NCBI RefSeq assembly: GCF_016921115.1
Contig: NZ_JAFFZS010000009.1
Location: forward strand, 62,001 to 126,000
Direction: 5' to 3'
DNA length: 64,000 nt
Origin: Streptomyces actuosus
GTDB lineage: Bacteria; Actinomycetota; Actinomycetes; Streptomycetales; Streptomycetaceae
Below are positions 46,128 through 59,862 of the stretch, piece by piece; the stretch's first letter is position 1; each line of letters begins with the position of its first letter. The position numbers and the translations under genes were made by a program. The notes beneath the pieces are model-generated. The model had not been told where the DNA came from. It worked only from the letters and a program-made list of their open reading frames with translations, and searched no databases.

Positions 46128-46820
46128 GTGCTCGCCCAGGCATCCCCCTGGCACGCCCACGCCGCCCAGCGCACCAACGCCGGACTCGCCGAACCCCTGT
46201 CCGTACCCGCCCGGATGGAGTGGACCACGAGACCCGGCCAAGGTCCCGGCGCCGACGTCCTCGGGCCTGACCTGCGCGGCAAGCGACTCCTGGAACTCGG
46301 CTGCGGCCCCGGCCACAACACCGCCCACCTCGCCACCCGACACGGCGCCCACGTCACCGGCGTCGACCTGGTCGGCCTGCAGGTCCGCCGCGCCCGCTCC
46401 CACTACGGACGGCTGAACAACCTCACCTTCGTCGCCGGCCACGCACTGCACTACCTACACGCCACCGACGAGCAGTTCGACGCGATCTACTCCGTCTTCG
46501 GAGCCATCGGCCTGGTCGCCCCCGAGCTCCTGCTCCCGGCCATCGCCCAACGCCTCACGCCCGGACGAGTGCTGGCCTTCTCCGTCCCCCACCCACAGCG
46601 CGGCGGCCGAAGCCCCTCTGGCGACGACCGGCCCCGCCGCGACCACGTCACCCTGCCCGACCGCACCCGGCTCCCCATCGCCCGATGGGAGTTCGATACC
46701 GACCGTTGGGAGAGGCACCTCAGCCGGGCGGGCTTCTGGCTCACCTCAGCCCAGGAGTTCCACGACCCCCGCATGGGCCACTGGCCCACCACCCTGCTGA
46801 TCCGCGCCCGCAGGCTCTGA
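46128..46820 (+). CDS. Class I SAM-dependent methyltransferase
   Basis: 230 aa from GTG 46128, 1 bp after the kinase stop, so translationally coupled. Motif I is LLELGCGPGHNTAHLA, the acidic end of strand 2 is VTGVDLVGLQVRRA, and the post-motif FDAIYSVFGAIGLV is present. The C-terminus has a Trp-rich cap. The target, small molecule or RNA, cannot be told from sequence. The following HAD gene starts 37 bp on. Confidence 0.92.
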   Translation: MLAQASPWHAHAAQRTNAGLAEPLSVPARMEWTTRPGQGPGADVLGPDLRGKRLLELGCGPGHNTAHLATRHGAHVTGVDLVGLQVRRARSHYGRLNNLTFVAGHALHYLHATDEQFDAIYSVFGAIGLVAPELLLPAIAQRLTPGRVLAFSVPHPQRGGRSPSGDDRPRRDHVTLPDRTRLPIARWEFDTDRWERHLSRAGFWLTSAQEFHDPRMGHWPTTLLIRARRL

Positions 46821-46857
46821 CCAGCCATTCGCCGGCCAGCTTCCCTTGGAGGAACCG

Positions 46858-47403
46858 ATGCGCCCGCCCTACCTGCTCCTCGACATCGACGGCGTCCTCA
46901 TACCCTTCCCCAACGCGGACGGCTCGACCCCGGCCACCCACGCCCGCCACGACGTCGTCCCCACCGGCCGGAGCGCCGACAACCCGGTCACCGTCTGGCT
47001 CCACCCCGACCACGGCCGTCTGCTCATGGACGTGATCCGCACTGGCCTGGTCGCCCCGATCTGGTGCACCAGCTGGCGCCAGGACGCCACCACCCTCATC
47101 GGCCCGCTCCTCGGCCTTCCAACCCTGCCGTACGTCGATCTCCCGCGTCCGCGGATCACCACCAGCCACCCCAACGGCTACCTGTGGAAGCGCGACCACG
47201 TCGACGCCTGGCTGGGCGACACCCCCGCCGTCTGGATCGACGACGACTTCACCAGCCTCGACCATGAATGGGCGGCGGAGCGCACTGCCAAGGGAGCGCC
47301 AACTCTCCTCGTTCAGCCCGACCCAAATCATGGGCTGCAGCCCGGGCACCTGACCGAGCTCACGACGTGGGTCTCGCAGTTACCCGCAGCCCGCGCCGCC
47401 TGA
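46858..47403 (+). CDS. HAD-family phosphatase (HAD_SAK-like)
   Basis: 181 aa from ATG 46858 with GGAGGA at 46848-46853. Motif I is [12 protein letters not shown] (nucleophile Asp and acid/base Asp), motif II is WCTSWRQDA, and motif IV is VWIDDDF. The short cap and the layout resemble HAD domains of Swiss Army Knife RNA-repair proteins. It ends the operon with unknown gene, kinase and methyltransferase. It may remove a phosphate from the same substrate the kinase acts on; this is inferred. Confidence 0.88.
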   Translation: MRPPYLLLDIDGVLIPFPNADGSTPATHARHDVVPTGRSADNPVTVWLHPDHGRLLMDVIRTGLVAPIWCTSWRQDATTLIGPLLGLPTLPYVDLPRPRITTSHPNGYLWKRDHVDAWLGDTPAVWIDDDFTSLDHEWAAERTAKGAPTLLVQPDPNHGLQPGHLTELTTWVSQLPAARAA

Positions 47404-47500
47404 CGACTGGTACGGGGGACACTGGCCTCGGACATGCCGCATGGCCCGCGAGGAGAGTTCATGACGCACAGGGGGCGACCTTGAGTTCATCTGCTCACAG

Positions 47501-48353
47501 GGGACCCGGCCTGGGAGAAGCGGGCACTCGGCGCGATCAAGCCCGGCGACGTACAGAGCTGGGTCACCAGTCTGACCACCACGCACGGGCTGGCCGCCAG
47601 CACCTCACGGACGGTCTTCAACACGGTCAACGCCGTCTTCCGGGCGGCCGTTCGTGACCGGATGATCCCCCACAACCCCTGCGCCGAGGCGAAACTGCCC
47701 TCGGTACCACGGAAGAAAATCGTGCCCCTGGCCGTCGAGCAGGTGCGGACACTGTCCGAGGAGATACCCGCCCGATACAAGGGCCTCGTGCTGCTCGGCG
47801 CAGCCACCGGGCTTCGCCCCGGCGAGCTGTTCGGTCTCCACTCCGGCACGTGGACCTGCTGTACGCCACCGTCTCGGTCGAGCAGCAGATCCAGCAGACC
47901 GCCAAGCACGGCGTGTACGTCTGCCCGCCCAAGACAGCTCGCTCGCACCGCACGGTCCCACTCCCCCGCATGGCGGTGGATGCGATGAAGGCCCACCTGC
48001 GGGACTTCCCCGCCGATGGGCCCGAGAGCTGGATCTTCACGGCGCCGCAGGGCGGGCCCGTGGTCTACACGCACTTCATGGACGGGTCCTGGCGGCCCGC
48101 CTGCGCGAAGGCCGGCATAGCGAAGGGCGCCGGACCCCACGCCCTCCGGCACCACTACGCCAGCCTGCTGATCAAGCACGGCGAATCCGTGAAAACGGTC
48201 TCCGAGCGCCTCGGCCACACCAACGCGGCCATGACGCTGAACATCTACACCCACCTGTGGCCCGACTCCGAGGAGCGGACCCGGGCCGCCGTCGACAAGG
48301 CGTACGCGGACCAGTCCGCCGAGGCTCAGCCACAGGTCGACGAAGCGGCGTAA
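47501..48353 (+). pseudogene. Tyrosine recombinase (integrase), N-terminal truncation and frameshift
   Basis: From about 47501 a frame reads DPAWEKRALGAIKPGDVQSW, the core-binding domain, and continues to TGLRPGELFGLHSG with the catalytic Arg. Near 47847 one G appears lost, shifting to a second frame that begins DLLYATVSVEQQIQQ and holds the remaining catalytic residues: His/Arg in GPHALRHHYAS, His in LGHTNAAMTL and Tyr in NIYTH. The arm-binding N-terminus and start codon are missing. It lies 110 bp from the ychF core and would have been the integrase of this element. Confidence 0.88.
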
Positions 48354-48387
48354 CCGCTCCCCCGCGTGCCGGACTCATCCAGCACGC

Positions 48388-48461
48388 TGCGGACTCTGTG
48401 CGGACCGCAAAGGCCGCCCAACCCGCTCCGCCGCAGGTCAGACGGCCTTTCGCCGGACGTA

Positions 48462-48479
<18 letters not shown>
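48388..48479 (+). repeat. att site D at the 3' end of ychF
   Basis: The 16-bp core is at 48464-48479 and spells, on the minus strand, the last ychF codons and stop (FRFNV end). To its left are TGCGGAC repeats at 48388 and 48399 (11-bp spacing) and gcaggtcag, as in the left arm of repeat C. This is the chromosome-element junction that keeps ychF complete. Confidence 0.9.
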
Positions 48480-49550
<1,071 letters not shown>

Positions 49551-49722
49551 GTTGCGACTTCCCGTACGTGAGGGTGGAGGGCGGGCTCCCGGGCGGGGCC
49601 GATCCACCAGTCTAAGGGGTGCCCGGCACGGTCGGGATGGACCTCTCGAACGCTTGGCCAAGCTCTGTCCAACGGCGTGTCCGAGCCGTGATTCGGCACA
49701 TAAACCGACCTAAGTTGGTCCA

Positions 49723-50427
49723 ATGGAGCAGCACAGGACGCGTCCCCCCCAGTCCGGACCGCGCCGCGGCATGTCCGCGCCCCTGCCGCCTCAGTCGGAC
49801 CGCGGCACGCACGAGGGCCGCCCGGCGCGCTCCGCTGCGCCCCGGACAGGGCGGAAGGCCCGCGCGGCGGGACCGGACGGCCGTCCCCCGGCGCAGGGCA
49901 CGGCCGGTGTCCGGCGTCCTGCCGGGGCCGACCGGCCGGGGCCCCCGGCCGAGGGCCAGGCGCCGCGCCGCCCCGCTGCCGCGGGCCGGGGGCCCGCCTC
50001 GCCGATCGTGCGGGCCGTGGCGCGGATGCCCGACCCGCGGCTGACCGGACTCGGCGGCGGCCTGTTCTGCGCGGCCGTGATGGTGGCGCTGGGGTTCCTC
50101 GACCAGTTGCTGTTCGGGACGTCGTCGGCGCTGTACGGCGTGCTGTTCCTGCCGGTGTGCGCGTTGACGGCGCTGTGGGTGCGCAGGAGCGATCTGCTGC
50201 GGGCACCGGTGATGGTGCCGATCGCCTTCACCGCGGGGCTGCTTCCGGTGGCCGCCGGGGGCGAGGGGGTCGTGGGCCGGCTGGTGGGCCTGGTCGCCGC
50301 GCTCGCCACGCAGGCCGGCTGGCTGTACGGCGGGACGCTCGTCGCCGGTCTGGTCGCGATCGTGCGCCGGATGAGGCAGGTCCGGCAGCGGCGCCGGACG
50401 GCACCGGCGCAGCGCCCGGCCACCTGA
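49723..50427 (+). CDS. DUF6542 membrane protein
   Basis: 234 aa. A long Pro/Arg/Gly-rich disordered N-terminus (1-100) precedes four hydrophobic segments: GGLFCAAVMVALGFLDQLLF, LYGVLFLPVCALTALWV, APVMVPIAFTAGLLPVAAG and LVGLVAALATQAGWLYGGTL. This matches DUF6542 proteins next to ychF in Streptomyces. Function unknown. Confidence 0.82.
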   Translation: MEQHRTRPPQSGPRRGMSAPLPPQSDRGTHEGRPARSAAPRTGRKARAAGPDGRPPAQGTAGVRRPAGADRPGPPAEGQAPRRPAAAGRGPASPIVRAVARMPDPRLTGLGGGLFCAAVMVALGFLDQLLFGTSSALYGVLFLPVCALTALWVRRSDLLRAPVMVPIAFTAGLLPVAAGGEGVVGRLVGLVAALATQAGWLYGGTLVAGLVAIVRRMRQVRQRRRTAPAQRPAT

Positions 50428-50875
50428 AGCGTCGGCACCGCCGTCGCCCCGACCGTCCGCCCCGTCGGTTCGGGTGCTGTGCCCGGCGATCTGCCCAGAC
50501 GGTTGCGGTGCCGCGCGAGGCGGTCAGGCCCCGCGGCACCGGTGCCGCAGGAGGTCGGACCCGTCGGCGCCGGTGCCGAGCCCGATGATCGGGCCTGGCG
50601 ACACCGGTGCCGTGTCCGACCGTCCGGCGGGCCGTCCCGGCTCTGCGTCCGGGCCCCTGCTCCGACGGCACCGGGCTGTGCCCGGCCGTCGTCGCCGGCG
50701 GCGCCGACCGGGCCGCCGATCCGCCGCCGGATGCCCTGCGGCGCCGCCGTTGAACCGGTCCTCGGGCCGGGCGCTCGGGCCCGACGGACTGCGGCCCTCC
50801 TGCCCCACGGTCCCGCCGTCCGGCCCGAGGTCCCGTCGCCCGGCCTCGCCGCCCCGCTGCCCGGGCCCGCCGCCC
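50428..50875. other. Intergenic, 448 bp, with ACCGGTGCCG repeats
   Basis: No gene is supportable between the convergent DUF6542 and glucokinase genes. It has a 16-bp perfect palindrome at 50533-50548 (gcggcaccggtgccgc) and two more copies of ccggtgccg nearby (about 50570 and 50605). They could act as hairpins in transcription termination. Confidence 0.5.
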
Positions 50876-51619
<744 letters not shown>

Positions 51620-51648
51620 GGCTCCACGTTACGACGTGCGACGGACGG

Positions 51649-52665
51649 TCACGCCCCGGCCGGACCGGCTCCGCCCCGTTCGGCGACCAGGGTGGCGGCC
51701 TCCTCGCGCAGGTCCCGGCGCAGCTCCTTGGGCAGGGAGAAGGTGATGGACTCCTCGGCCGCCTTCACGATCTCCACGTCCTCGAAGCCGCGCTCGGCGA
51801 GCCACTCCAGCACCTGCTCGACGAGCACCTCGGGCACGGAGGCCCCGGAGGTGACGCCCACGGTCGTCACGCCCTCCAGCCAGGCCTCGTCGATCTCGTC
51901 GGCGAAGTCCACGAGGTGGGCCGCGCGGGCGCCGGCCAGCTTGGCGACCTCGACGAGCCGCTTGGAGTTGGAGGAGTTGCGGGAGCCGACGACGACGACC
52001 AGCTCGGCCTCGGCACCCATCTGCTTCACGGCGAGCTGCCGGTTCTGCGTGGCGTAGCAGATGTCGTCGCTGGGCGGGGAGACGAGCTGCGGGAACTTCT
52101 CCTTCAGCGCGTCCACCGTCTCCATGGTCTCGTCGACCGAGAGCGTGGTCTGGGACAGCCACACGACCTTGGACGTGTCGCGGACCTCGACCCCGGCGAC
52201 GTCCTCGGGACCGTCGACGAGCTGGATGTGGTCGGGGGCCTCGCCGGAGGTGCCGATGACCTCCTCGTGGCCCTCGTGGCCGATCAGGAGGATGTCGTAG
52301 TCGTCGTCGGCGTACCGGATGGCTTCCTTGTGGACCTTGGTGACCAGCGGGCAGGTGGCGTCGATGGTGGCGAGCCGGCCGCGGCGGGCCTCCTCGTGGA
52401 CGACGGGAGCGACGCCGTGCGCGGAGAACATCACGATGTTGCCCGGGGGCACCTCCTCCGTCCGCTCGACGAAGACGGCGCCCTTCTTCTCCAGGGTCTG
52501 CACGACGTACTTGTTGTGCACGATCTCGTGCCGGACGTAGACCGGGGCCCCGTACTGCTCCAGGGCCTTCTCGACGGCGATCACGGCGCGGTCCACACCC
52601 GCGCAGTAGCCCCGGGGGGCGGCGAGCAGGACACGGCGGCCAGGCGAAGCAGTCATGCCCCCCAT
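51649..52665 (-). CDS. ispH: 4-hydroxy-3-methylbut-2-enyl diphosphate reductase
   Basis: 338 aa from ATG 52665 (52656 also possible). Last enzyme of the MEP isoprenoid pathway, giving IPP and DMAPP; binds a 4Fe-4S cluster through Cys in [31 protein letters not shown] and [11 protein letters not shown]. The conserved [12 protein letters not shown] and [17 protein letters not shown] motifs are present. No oddities. Provides precursors that the chimeric polyprenyl synthase would once have used. Confidence 0.96.
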   Translation of the reverse strand: MGGMTASPGRRVLLAAPRGYCAGVDRAVIAVEKALEQYGAPVYVRHEIVHNKYVVQTLEKKGAVFVERTEEVPPGNIVMFSAHGVAPVVHEEARRGRLATIDATCPLVTKVHKEAIRYADDDYDILLIGHEGHEEVIGTSGEAPDHIQLVDGPEDVAGVEVRDTSKVVWLSQTTLSVDETMETVDALKEKFPQLVSPPSDDICYATQNRQLAVKQMGAEAELVVVVGSRNSSNSKRLVEVAKLAGARAAHLVDFADEIDEAWLEGVTTVGVTSGASVPEVLVEQVLEWLAERGFEDVEIVKAAEESITFSLPKELRRDLREEAATLVAERGGAGPAGA

Positions 52666-52889
52666 CGTAAGGCCGCGTTCGGGGGCCCGGAGATCGCGCG
52701 CCGGGCGGCGCCGCGTTCGGCGCGCCGGCGGGGCAGGCGACGGCCGCGTGCCCGCACCGCGGAAGCGGGGTGCGGGGCTGTCTCCGGGGCGGGGCGAGCG
52801 GACAACGGGACGGCGGCGCTCCGGGGTGCGGCCGGGCCGGTCGGTCGCCGTGCGGTGCGTTGTCGGCGCGGCCCGTTACGCTCGCGGGC

Positions 52890-54110
52890 ATGGCTGTCAA
52901 CACGTCCGCGGACACTCCGCTCCCCGTCGGGGAGGTCTCGCGGCTCATCGGCGGATGGATCGACCGGCTGGGCGCGGTGTGGGTCGAGGGACAGATCACG
53001 CAGCTGTCGCGGCGGCCGGGCGCGGGGGTCGTGTTCCTGACGCTGCGGGATCCGTCCTACGACATCTCGGTCGGGGTCACCTGCTACCGGCAGGTGTTCG
53101 ACGCCGTCGCGGACGTCGTCGGCGAGGGCGCCCGGGTCGTCGTCCACGCGAAGCCGGAGTGGTACGCCCCGCGCGGGCAGCTGTCGCTGCGGGCCGCCGA
53201 GATCCGGCCGGTGGGGGTCGGCGAGCTGCTGGCGCGCCTGGAGCAGCTGAAGAAGACACTGGCCGCGGAGGGGCTGTTCGCGCCGGAGCGCAAGAAGCCG
53301 CTGCCGTTCCTGCCGCAGCTGATCGGGCTGGTGTGCGGGCGGGCCTCGGCGGCCGAGCGGGACGTGCTGGAGAACGCGCGGCACCGCTGGCCCCACGTCC
53401 GCTTCGAGGTGCGCAACGTGGCCGTGCAGGGCGTGCACGCGGTGCCGCAGGTGGTGCAGGCCGTCAAGGAGCTGGACGAGATCCCCGAGGTCGACGTCAT
53501 CGTCGTCGCGCGTGGCGGCGGCAGCGTGGAGGACCTGCTGCCGTTCTCCGACGAGCAGCTGGTCCGGGCGGTCGCCGCCTGCCGGACGCCGGTGGTGTCC
53601 GCGATCGGCCACGAGCCGGACAACCCGCTCCTCGACCACGTCGCCGATCTGCGGGCCTCGACGCCGACCGACGCGGCCAAGAAGGTCGTGCCGGACGTCG
53701 GTGAGGAGCTGGCGCGGGTGCGGATGCTGCGCGACCGGGCGCGGCGGTGCGTGGAGGGGTTCGTGGAGCGGGAGGAGCGCGGACTCGCCCACGCGCTGGC
53801 CCGGCCGGCGCTCCAGGATCCGCACCGCATGATCGACGAGCGGGCGGAGCAGGTGGCGTCCCTGACCGACCGCTCCCGGCGCTGTCTCGGACATCTGCTG
53901 GACCGCGCCGACTCGGAGCTGACGCACACGCACGCGCGCGTGGTGGCGCTGTCCCCCGCGGCGACGCTCCAGCGCGGGTACGCGGTGCTGCAGCGGGCGG
54001 ACGGGCACGTGGTGCGGGCTCCGGGCGAGGTCGCGCCGGACGAGGCGCTGCGCGCGCGGGTCGCCGAGGGTGAGTTCACGGTCCGGGCCGACGGCCCGGC
54101 CGGACGTTGA
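52890..54110 (+). CDS. xseA: Exodeoxyribonuclease VII large subunit
   Basis: 406 aa from ATG 52890. N-terminal OB-fold ([20 protein letters not shown]), middle nuclease domain with [40 protein letters not shown] and [20 protein letters not shown], and a long C-terminal helical region. With XseB it degrades single-stranded DNA into oligonucleotides. The small-subunit gene follows after 24 bp. Confidence 0.96.
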   Translation: MAVNTSADTPLPVGEVSRLIGGWIDRLGAVWVEGQITQLSRRPGAGVVFLTLRDPSYDISVGVTCYRQVFDAVADVVGEGARVVVHAKPEWYAPRGQLSLRAAEIRPVGVGELLARLEQLKKTLAAEGLFAPERKKPLPFLPQLIGLVCGRASAAERDVLENARHRWPHVRFEVRNVAVQGVHAVPQVVQAVKELDEIPEVDVIVVARGGGSVEDLLPFSDEQLVRAVAACRTPVVSAIGHEPDNPLLDHVADLRASTPTDAAKKVVPDVGEELARVRMLRDRARRCVEGFVEREERGLAHALARPALQDPHRMIDERAEQVASLTDRSRRCLGHLLDRADSELTHTHARVVALSPAATLQRGYAVLQRADGHVVRAPGEVAPDEALRARVAEGEFTVRADGPAGR

Positions 54111-54134
54111 CGAATCGATGCATGGGTTGGGTGG

Positions 54135-54380
54135 ATGACCGGCAAGGTGGACGAGGCGCTCGGGTACGAGCAGGCGCGCGACGAGCTGATCGAGGTGGTG
54201 CGGCGCCTGGAGGCGGGCGGTACGACGCTGGAGGAGTCGCTCGCGCTGTGGGAGCGCGGGGAGGAACTGGCGCGGGTGTGCCGGCGCTGGCTGGAGGGCG
54301 CGCGGGCGCGGCTCGATGCGGCGCTGGCCCGGGAGGAGGACGCGGCACGCGGCGAGGACGAGCCGGAGAAGGCCGGGTAG
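54135..54380 (+). CDS. xseB: Exodeoxyribonuclease VII small subunit
   Basis: 81 aa from ATG 54135. Helical hairpin typical of Xse[21 protein letters not shown], then [20 protein letters not shown]. It binds the XseA C-terminal helices. Immediately downstream of xseA on the same strand. Confidence 0.94.
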   Translation: MTGKVDEALGYEQARDELIEVVRRLEAGGTTLEESLALWERGEELARVCRRWLEGARARLDAALAREEDAARGEDEPEKAG

Positions 54381-54527
54381 CACCAAGAACATCCCAGGTC
54401 AGGCGAGGTGTGACGACCCCCAGGGGCCTGGCGCCACCGGGGCACGGCGGCGGCACGAGGGGCACGGCGGCGAGGGCGCGGACGTCACGATGCGCGGGCA
54501 TACCGCCGTCACGACATCGCCGTGCCA

Positions 54528-54549
54528 CGGGGCACGGCGTCATCGCGTC
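54528..54549. terminator. Hairpin between convergent genes
   Basis: 9-bp perfect stem (54528-54536 with 54541-54549) with loop acgg. It lies between the stops of xseB and the DUF4245 gene. The same gap holds three copies of ggggcacggcg (54439, 54459 and 54539), an unusual local repeat. Confidence 0.6.
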
Positions 54550-54597
54550 GCCGGGGGACGGCGCCTCGCCGCCCGGGCACCCGGGCCGAGGTCGGCG

Positions 54598-55125
54598 TCA
54601 CGCCGTCTTCAGCGCCGCGGCCATCTTCGTCAGCTGGCCGAACGAGGCCGTGCCCGTGACCACCGTCGTCGAGCCGTCGCCGTCGTCCTTCAGCACCAGG
54701 GCGTCGTACCGGCCGCCGGTGTAGCGGATCCAGGTACGGCCGGCGATCTCCTGGGTGACCTCGGTCTCCTCGGCGCCCTGGCTCGCGGTGTCGATGAACT
54801 CCGAGCGCTTCTTGGTGGACTGCTCGACCGCCACGTACTCCCCATCGGGTGCCTGGAAACCGAGGTGCCAGGCGTCGGAGTCGCTCCCCTTGAAGCGGAC
54901 CGAGGTCGCCTTCCAGCTCTGCGGCAGGCCGTCAGGGGCGGCCACCGGGTAGGAGGCGGCGCGGCGCGCCGTGAGCAGTTCGACGCGGTAGTCGACCCGC
55001 TTGATGTCCGGTGCGTGATCGTCGTGCGGGATGAAGAGGTAGACCACCGCCGCCGCGATCATGATGAGGCCCAGGGAGAGGACCATGTCCCGGACCGTCT
55101 TCTGCTTGCCGTTCGAACCTGCCAC
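54598..55125 (-). CDS. DUF4245 membrane-anchored protein
   Basis: 175 aa from GTG 55125 (MAGSNGKQKTVRDM); an ATG at 55158 with AGGGGA upstream would add 11 residues. A single membrane segment (MVLSLGLIMIAAAVVYLFIP) anchors an external domain with VEQSTKKRSEFIDTASQGAE and GRTWIRYTGGRYDALVL, typical of DUF4245. Divergent from glpX. Function unknown. Confidence 0.85.
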   Translation of the reverse strand: MAGSNGKQKTVRDMVLSLGLIMIAAAVVYLFIPHDDHAPDIKRVDYRVELLTARRAASYPVAAPDGLPQSWKATSVRFKGSDSDAWHLGFQAPDGEYVAVEQSTKKRSEFIDTASQGAEETEVTQEIAGRTWIRYTGGRYDALVLKDDGDGSTTVVTGTASFGQLTKMAAALKTA

Positions 55126-55251
55126 GCCCCTATCGTCGCAGGTGCCCGGTGCGCTCATCCGTGGGGTCCCCTGCTCATTTTGTCGGACTGACGATAGAGT
55201 CATGGCCATTACCCTCATCCGGCCGTCGTCGTATCAGAAAGGTGCGCTCCG

Positions 55252-56286
55252 ATGACCGAACATCACCATTTGCCGTCAGAGCTGGACGTCCCCTCCGAGG
55301 CCCCCGACCGCAACCTCGCCATGGAGCTCGTCCGGGTGACCGAAGCCGCGGCGATGGCTGCCGGCCGCTGGGTCGGACGAGGCGACAAGAACGGCGCCGA
55401 CGGTGCCGCGGTGCGCGCCATGCGGACCCTCGTCCACACCGTGTCGATGAACGGCGTCGTCGTCATCGGCGAGGGGGAGAAGGACGAAGCGCCGATGCTC
55501 TTCAACGGGGAGCGGATCGGCGACGGCACCGGCCCCGAGTGCGACATCGCCGTCGACCCGATCGACGGCACCACGCTGACAGCCAAGGGCATGCCCAACG
55601 CGATCGCGGTCCTGGCCGCGACCGAGCGCGGGTCGATGTTCGACCCGTCGGCCGTCTTCTACATGGACAAGCTGGTCACCGGCCCCGAGGCCGCGGACTT
55701 CGTCGACATCGACGCGCCCGTCGCCGTCAACATCCGGCGCATCGCGAAGGCCAAGCGGTCCACGCCCGAGGACGTCACCGTCGTGATCCTCGACCGGCCG
55801 CGCCACGAGGACCTGATCAAGGAGGTCCGGGACGCGGGCGCCCGGATCAAGCTGATCTCCGACGGCGACGTCGCCGGCTCCATCTACGCGCTGCGCGAGG
55901 GCACGGGCGTCGACCTGCTGCTCGGCATCGGCGGCACCCCCGAGGGCATCATCTCTGCCTGCGCGGTCAAGTGCCTCGGCGGCACGATCCAGGGCAAGCT
56001 GTGGCCCAAGGACGACGAGGAGCGGCAGCGGGCGATCGACGCCGGGCACGACCTGGACCGGGTGCTGACCACCGACGACCTGGTCTCCGGCGACAACGTC
56101 TTCTTCGCGGCGACCGGCATCACCGACGGTGAGCTGCTGCGCGGGGTGCGGTACCGGTCCGAGACGGCGCTGACGTCGTCCATCGTGATGCGGTCGAGGT
56201 CGGGCACGGTACGGCGGATCGACTCCGAGCACCGGCTGAGCAAGCTGCGGGCGTACAGCGCGATCGACTTCGACCGGGCGAAGTGA
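55252..56286 (+). CDS. glpX: Class II fructose-1,6-bisphosphatase
   Basis: 344 aa from ATG 55252. GlpX metal site: [15 protein letters not shown] and [18 protein letters not shown]-terminal [20 protein letters not shown] is conserved in actinobacteria. The gluconeogenic enzyme that makes fructose 6-phosphate. Single gene, with 126 bp upstream of it to the divergent DUF4245 gene. Confidence 0.95.
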   Translation: MTEHHHLPSELDVPSEAPDRNLAMELVRVTEAAAMAAGRWVGRGDKNGADGAAVRAMRTLVHTVSMNGVVVIGEGEKDEAPMLFNGERIGDGTGPECDIAVDPIDGTTLTAKGMPNAIAVLAATERGSMFDPSAVFYMDKLVTGPEAADFVDIDAPVAVNIRRIAKAKRSTPEDVTVVILDRPRHEDLIKEVRDAGARIKLISDGDVAGSIYALREGTGVDLLLGIGGTPEGIISACAVKCLGGTIQGKLWPKDDEERQRAIDAGHDLDRVLTTDDLVSGDNVFFAATGITDGELLRGVRYRSETALTSSIVMRSRSGTVRRIDSEHRLSKLRAYSAIDFDRAK

Positions 56287-56691
56287 CGCCCGGAGGAGAC
56301 ATCTGACGCTGTGAGGGTGCGGATCGCCGGCGGTTGCCCGAACGCCGGCGGTCCGGACCTCGCCGCCACGGGGCCGTCCGTCGCAGGTGACACCCCTTTC
56401 CGGGGCCGTCTGTCGCCGGGCCGCCCGCCACGGGGGCCGTTCGTCGCCGGGGAACACCCTCGGTCGGCGGCTCTCCCCGCCGGATCGCCGGCCCCTGCGG
56501 GCTGCCGACCGCCGTCGGGCGGCAGCCCGGCACGGATCGCGCCTCCGCCACGGCACACCCCTGCGGGACCGCACCCCATCCGCGGGCCCCGTCCTGCGCC
56601 GATGCGTCGGCCGCCACGAGTGCCCCGTGGCGGAGCGCGCGGCTGCGAGCGCCCCCCCCTTGCGGCGCCGTCCCTCCGGCGTCGCACCGGC
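56287..56691. other. Intergenic, 405 bp, GC-rich
   Basis: No gene is supportable between convergent glpX and the WhiB-like gene. It has long open frames without any domain or ribosome site, and low-complexity GC runs. Confidence 0.45.
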
Positions 56692-56717
56692 GGCGCCCCC
56701 GGTGCGGAGGGGGCGCC
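56692..56717 (-). terminator. Hairpin terminator after the WhiB-like gene
   Basis: 9-bp perfect stem (56692-56700 with 56709-56717) with 8-nt loop, 20 bp past the stop codon of the WhiB-like gene. Confidence 0.7.
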
Positions 56718-56736
56718 CCGGGGCCGGGGAAGGGAA

Positions 56737-57114
56737 TCAGCCAGCGGCGGCTATCCGGCCTGCGGTACGGGCCGTCTTCTTCAGCTCCATCTCGCGCCGG
56801 CGGCGCCGGGCCAGGACCACGCGGCGTTCCGCCGCCGTCAGCCCGCCCCAGACGCCGTACGGCTCGGGCTGGAGCAGGGCGTGCTCCCGGCACTCCACCA
56901 TGACCGGGCAGCGGGCGCAGACCCGCTTGGCAGCCTCCTCCCGGGACAGGCGAGCCGCGGTGGGCTCCTTGGAAGGTGCGAAGAACAGGCCCGCCTCGTC
57001 GCGCCGGCATACGGCCTCGGTGTGCCAAGGGGCGTCTTGGTCCCTGTCGCGCGCTGGCACCCGCTGGGCCGGAACGGCGGCTACCTGCAGGGACGAATGC
57101 GGCGGTTGCAGCAC
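56737..57114 (-). CDS. WhiB-like Fe-S transcription factor (WblI-like)
   Basis: 125 aa from ATG 57114. Cluster-binding Cys: VCRRDEAGLFFAP (first), then RVCARCPVMVECREHAL (CxxCx5C). The G(V/I)WGG turn is PYGVWGGLTAAERRVVLARR, followed by a basic C-terminus RRRREMELKK for DNA binding. The place next to glpX fits S. coelicolor wblI by recall. Probably regulates development or metabolism with a sigma factor. Confidence 0.92.
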   Translation of the reverse strand: MLQPPHSSLQVAAVPAQRVPARDRDQDAPWHTEAVCRRDEAGLFFAPSKEPTAARLSREEAAKRVCARCPVMVECREHALLQPEPYGVWGGLTAAERRVVLARRRRREMELKKTARTAGRIAAAG

Positions 57115-57226
57115 GGTCTACTCCTGACGACGGCTTCGCGAGCGAGCGACGATGCACCAAGGCCTACCCGCTGTACGCGCGCCTATGCACAGAGTTCCGA
57201 ACCGGCATACCCACGCTTCACAACCG

Positions 57227-57901
57227 TCAACGGTCCAGGTGTTTGCGCAGCTTCCTGTCGACCTTGGCCTGCACCCGGTCCAGGATGTCCGCGACACGCC
57301 TGCCCCGCCGGGGCCGCGCCTCGACATTGCCCAGCACGGCCCACCCGTCGACGTACACCACGGGCGCGTCGGGTTCGCCGGAGTCGAGCGCGTCCACCTC
57401 GAAGTTGCCGAGGACGCCACCGCCGGTGCCGTGCAGCGAGACGTTCTCCGGGACGCGGATCTCGACGTCGCCGAAGACCGAGACCGCCTTGATCATGACC
57501 TGCTGGTACTCGAAGAGCGCCTCGCTGAGGTCGATCTCGACACTGCCGAAGACCGCGTACGCGTGGATGCGGCGCCCCGCCCGCCAGCGGCCCTTGCGGG
57601 AGGCGGAACTGAAGACGGCGACCACGTTGTCGTCGGGATCGACCGGGACCGCGCCCGCGGCCGGACGACCGGGGGTGGCACGGGCCGGGCCGGGCCGGTG
57701 CGCGGCGGGCAGGTCCCGGACGAAGACCTCCAACTCGCCGACGGTCTTGGCGGCGAGCACGCCCTCGACGCGATCGGCGTGCTCCTCCGCCGTCAGGCGG
57801 CCCTCGGCGAGAGCCTCGCGCAGGATGTCGGCGATGCGGTCGCGGTCGGCATCGGAGGCGCGGAGTTCGTCAACCGGCGCGGTCTGCTTCTGAAGGTCCA
57901 C
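57227..57901 (-). CDS. DUF1707 protein with LiaF-like C-terminal domain
   Basis: 224 aa from GTG 57901 (MDLQKQTAPVDELRASDADR). The DUF1707 domain at about 11-65 has RASDADRDRIADILREALAE and GRLTAEEHADRVEGVLAAKT. The C-terminal part has NVVAVFSSASRKGRW, VFGSVEIDLSEALFEYQ and VFGDVEIRVPENV, like the cell-wall stress LiaF/YvqF C-terminal fold. Soluble, no membrane segment. Role unknown, possibly envelope-stress sensing. Confidence 0.85.
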   Translation of the reverse strand: MDLQKQTAPVDELRASDADRDRIADILREALAEGRLTAEEHADRVEGVLAAKTVGELEVFVRDLPAAHRPGPARATPGRPAAGAVPVDPDDNVVAVFSSASRKGRWRAGRRIHAYAVFGSVEIDLSEALFEYQQVMIKAVSVFGDVEIRVPENVSLHGTGGGVLGNFEVDALDSGEPDAPVVYVDGWAVLGNVEARPRRGRRVADILDRVQAKVDRKLRKHLDR

Positions 57902-58137
57902 GGAAGCAGCGTAGCGAAACACGATAGATCGCGACAGTCCCCCGACCGGGGGATCCGGGCGGGGTCCGCCGGGCCTCCCCCCGCCACCACCGGCACCGGG
58001 CCTCGCCTCCGGGGCACTGAGCCTCACCTCACAGGCTCCGCGTCCGCCGCAGGTTCTACGCTGGAGGACGCTGCCGATGGAGGCCAGCCGCAGGCGAGTG
58101 CGCCTCGAAGATGCTGCCGAGTTGAGGAATGGGCGAG

Positions 58138-59859
<1,722 letters not shown>

Positions 59860-59862
59860 CAC

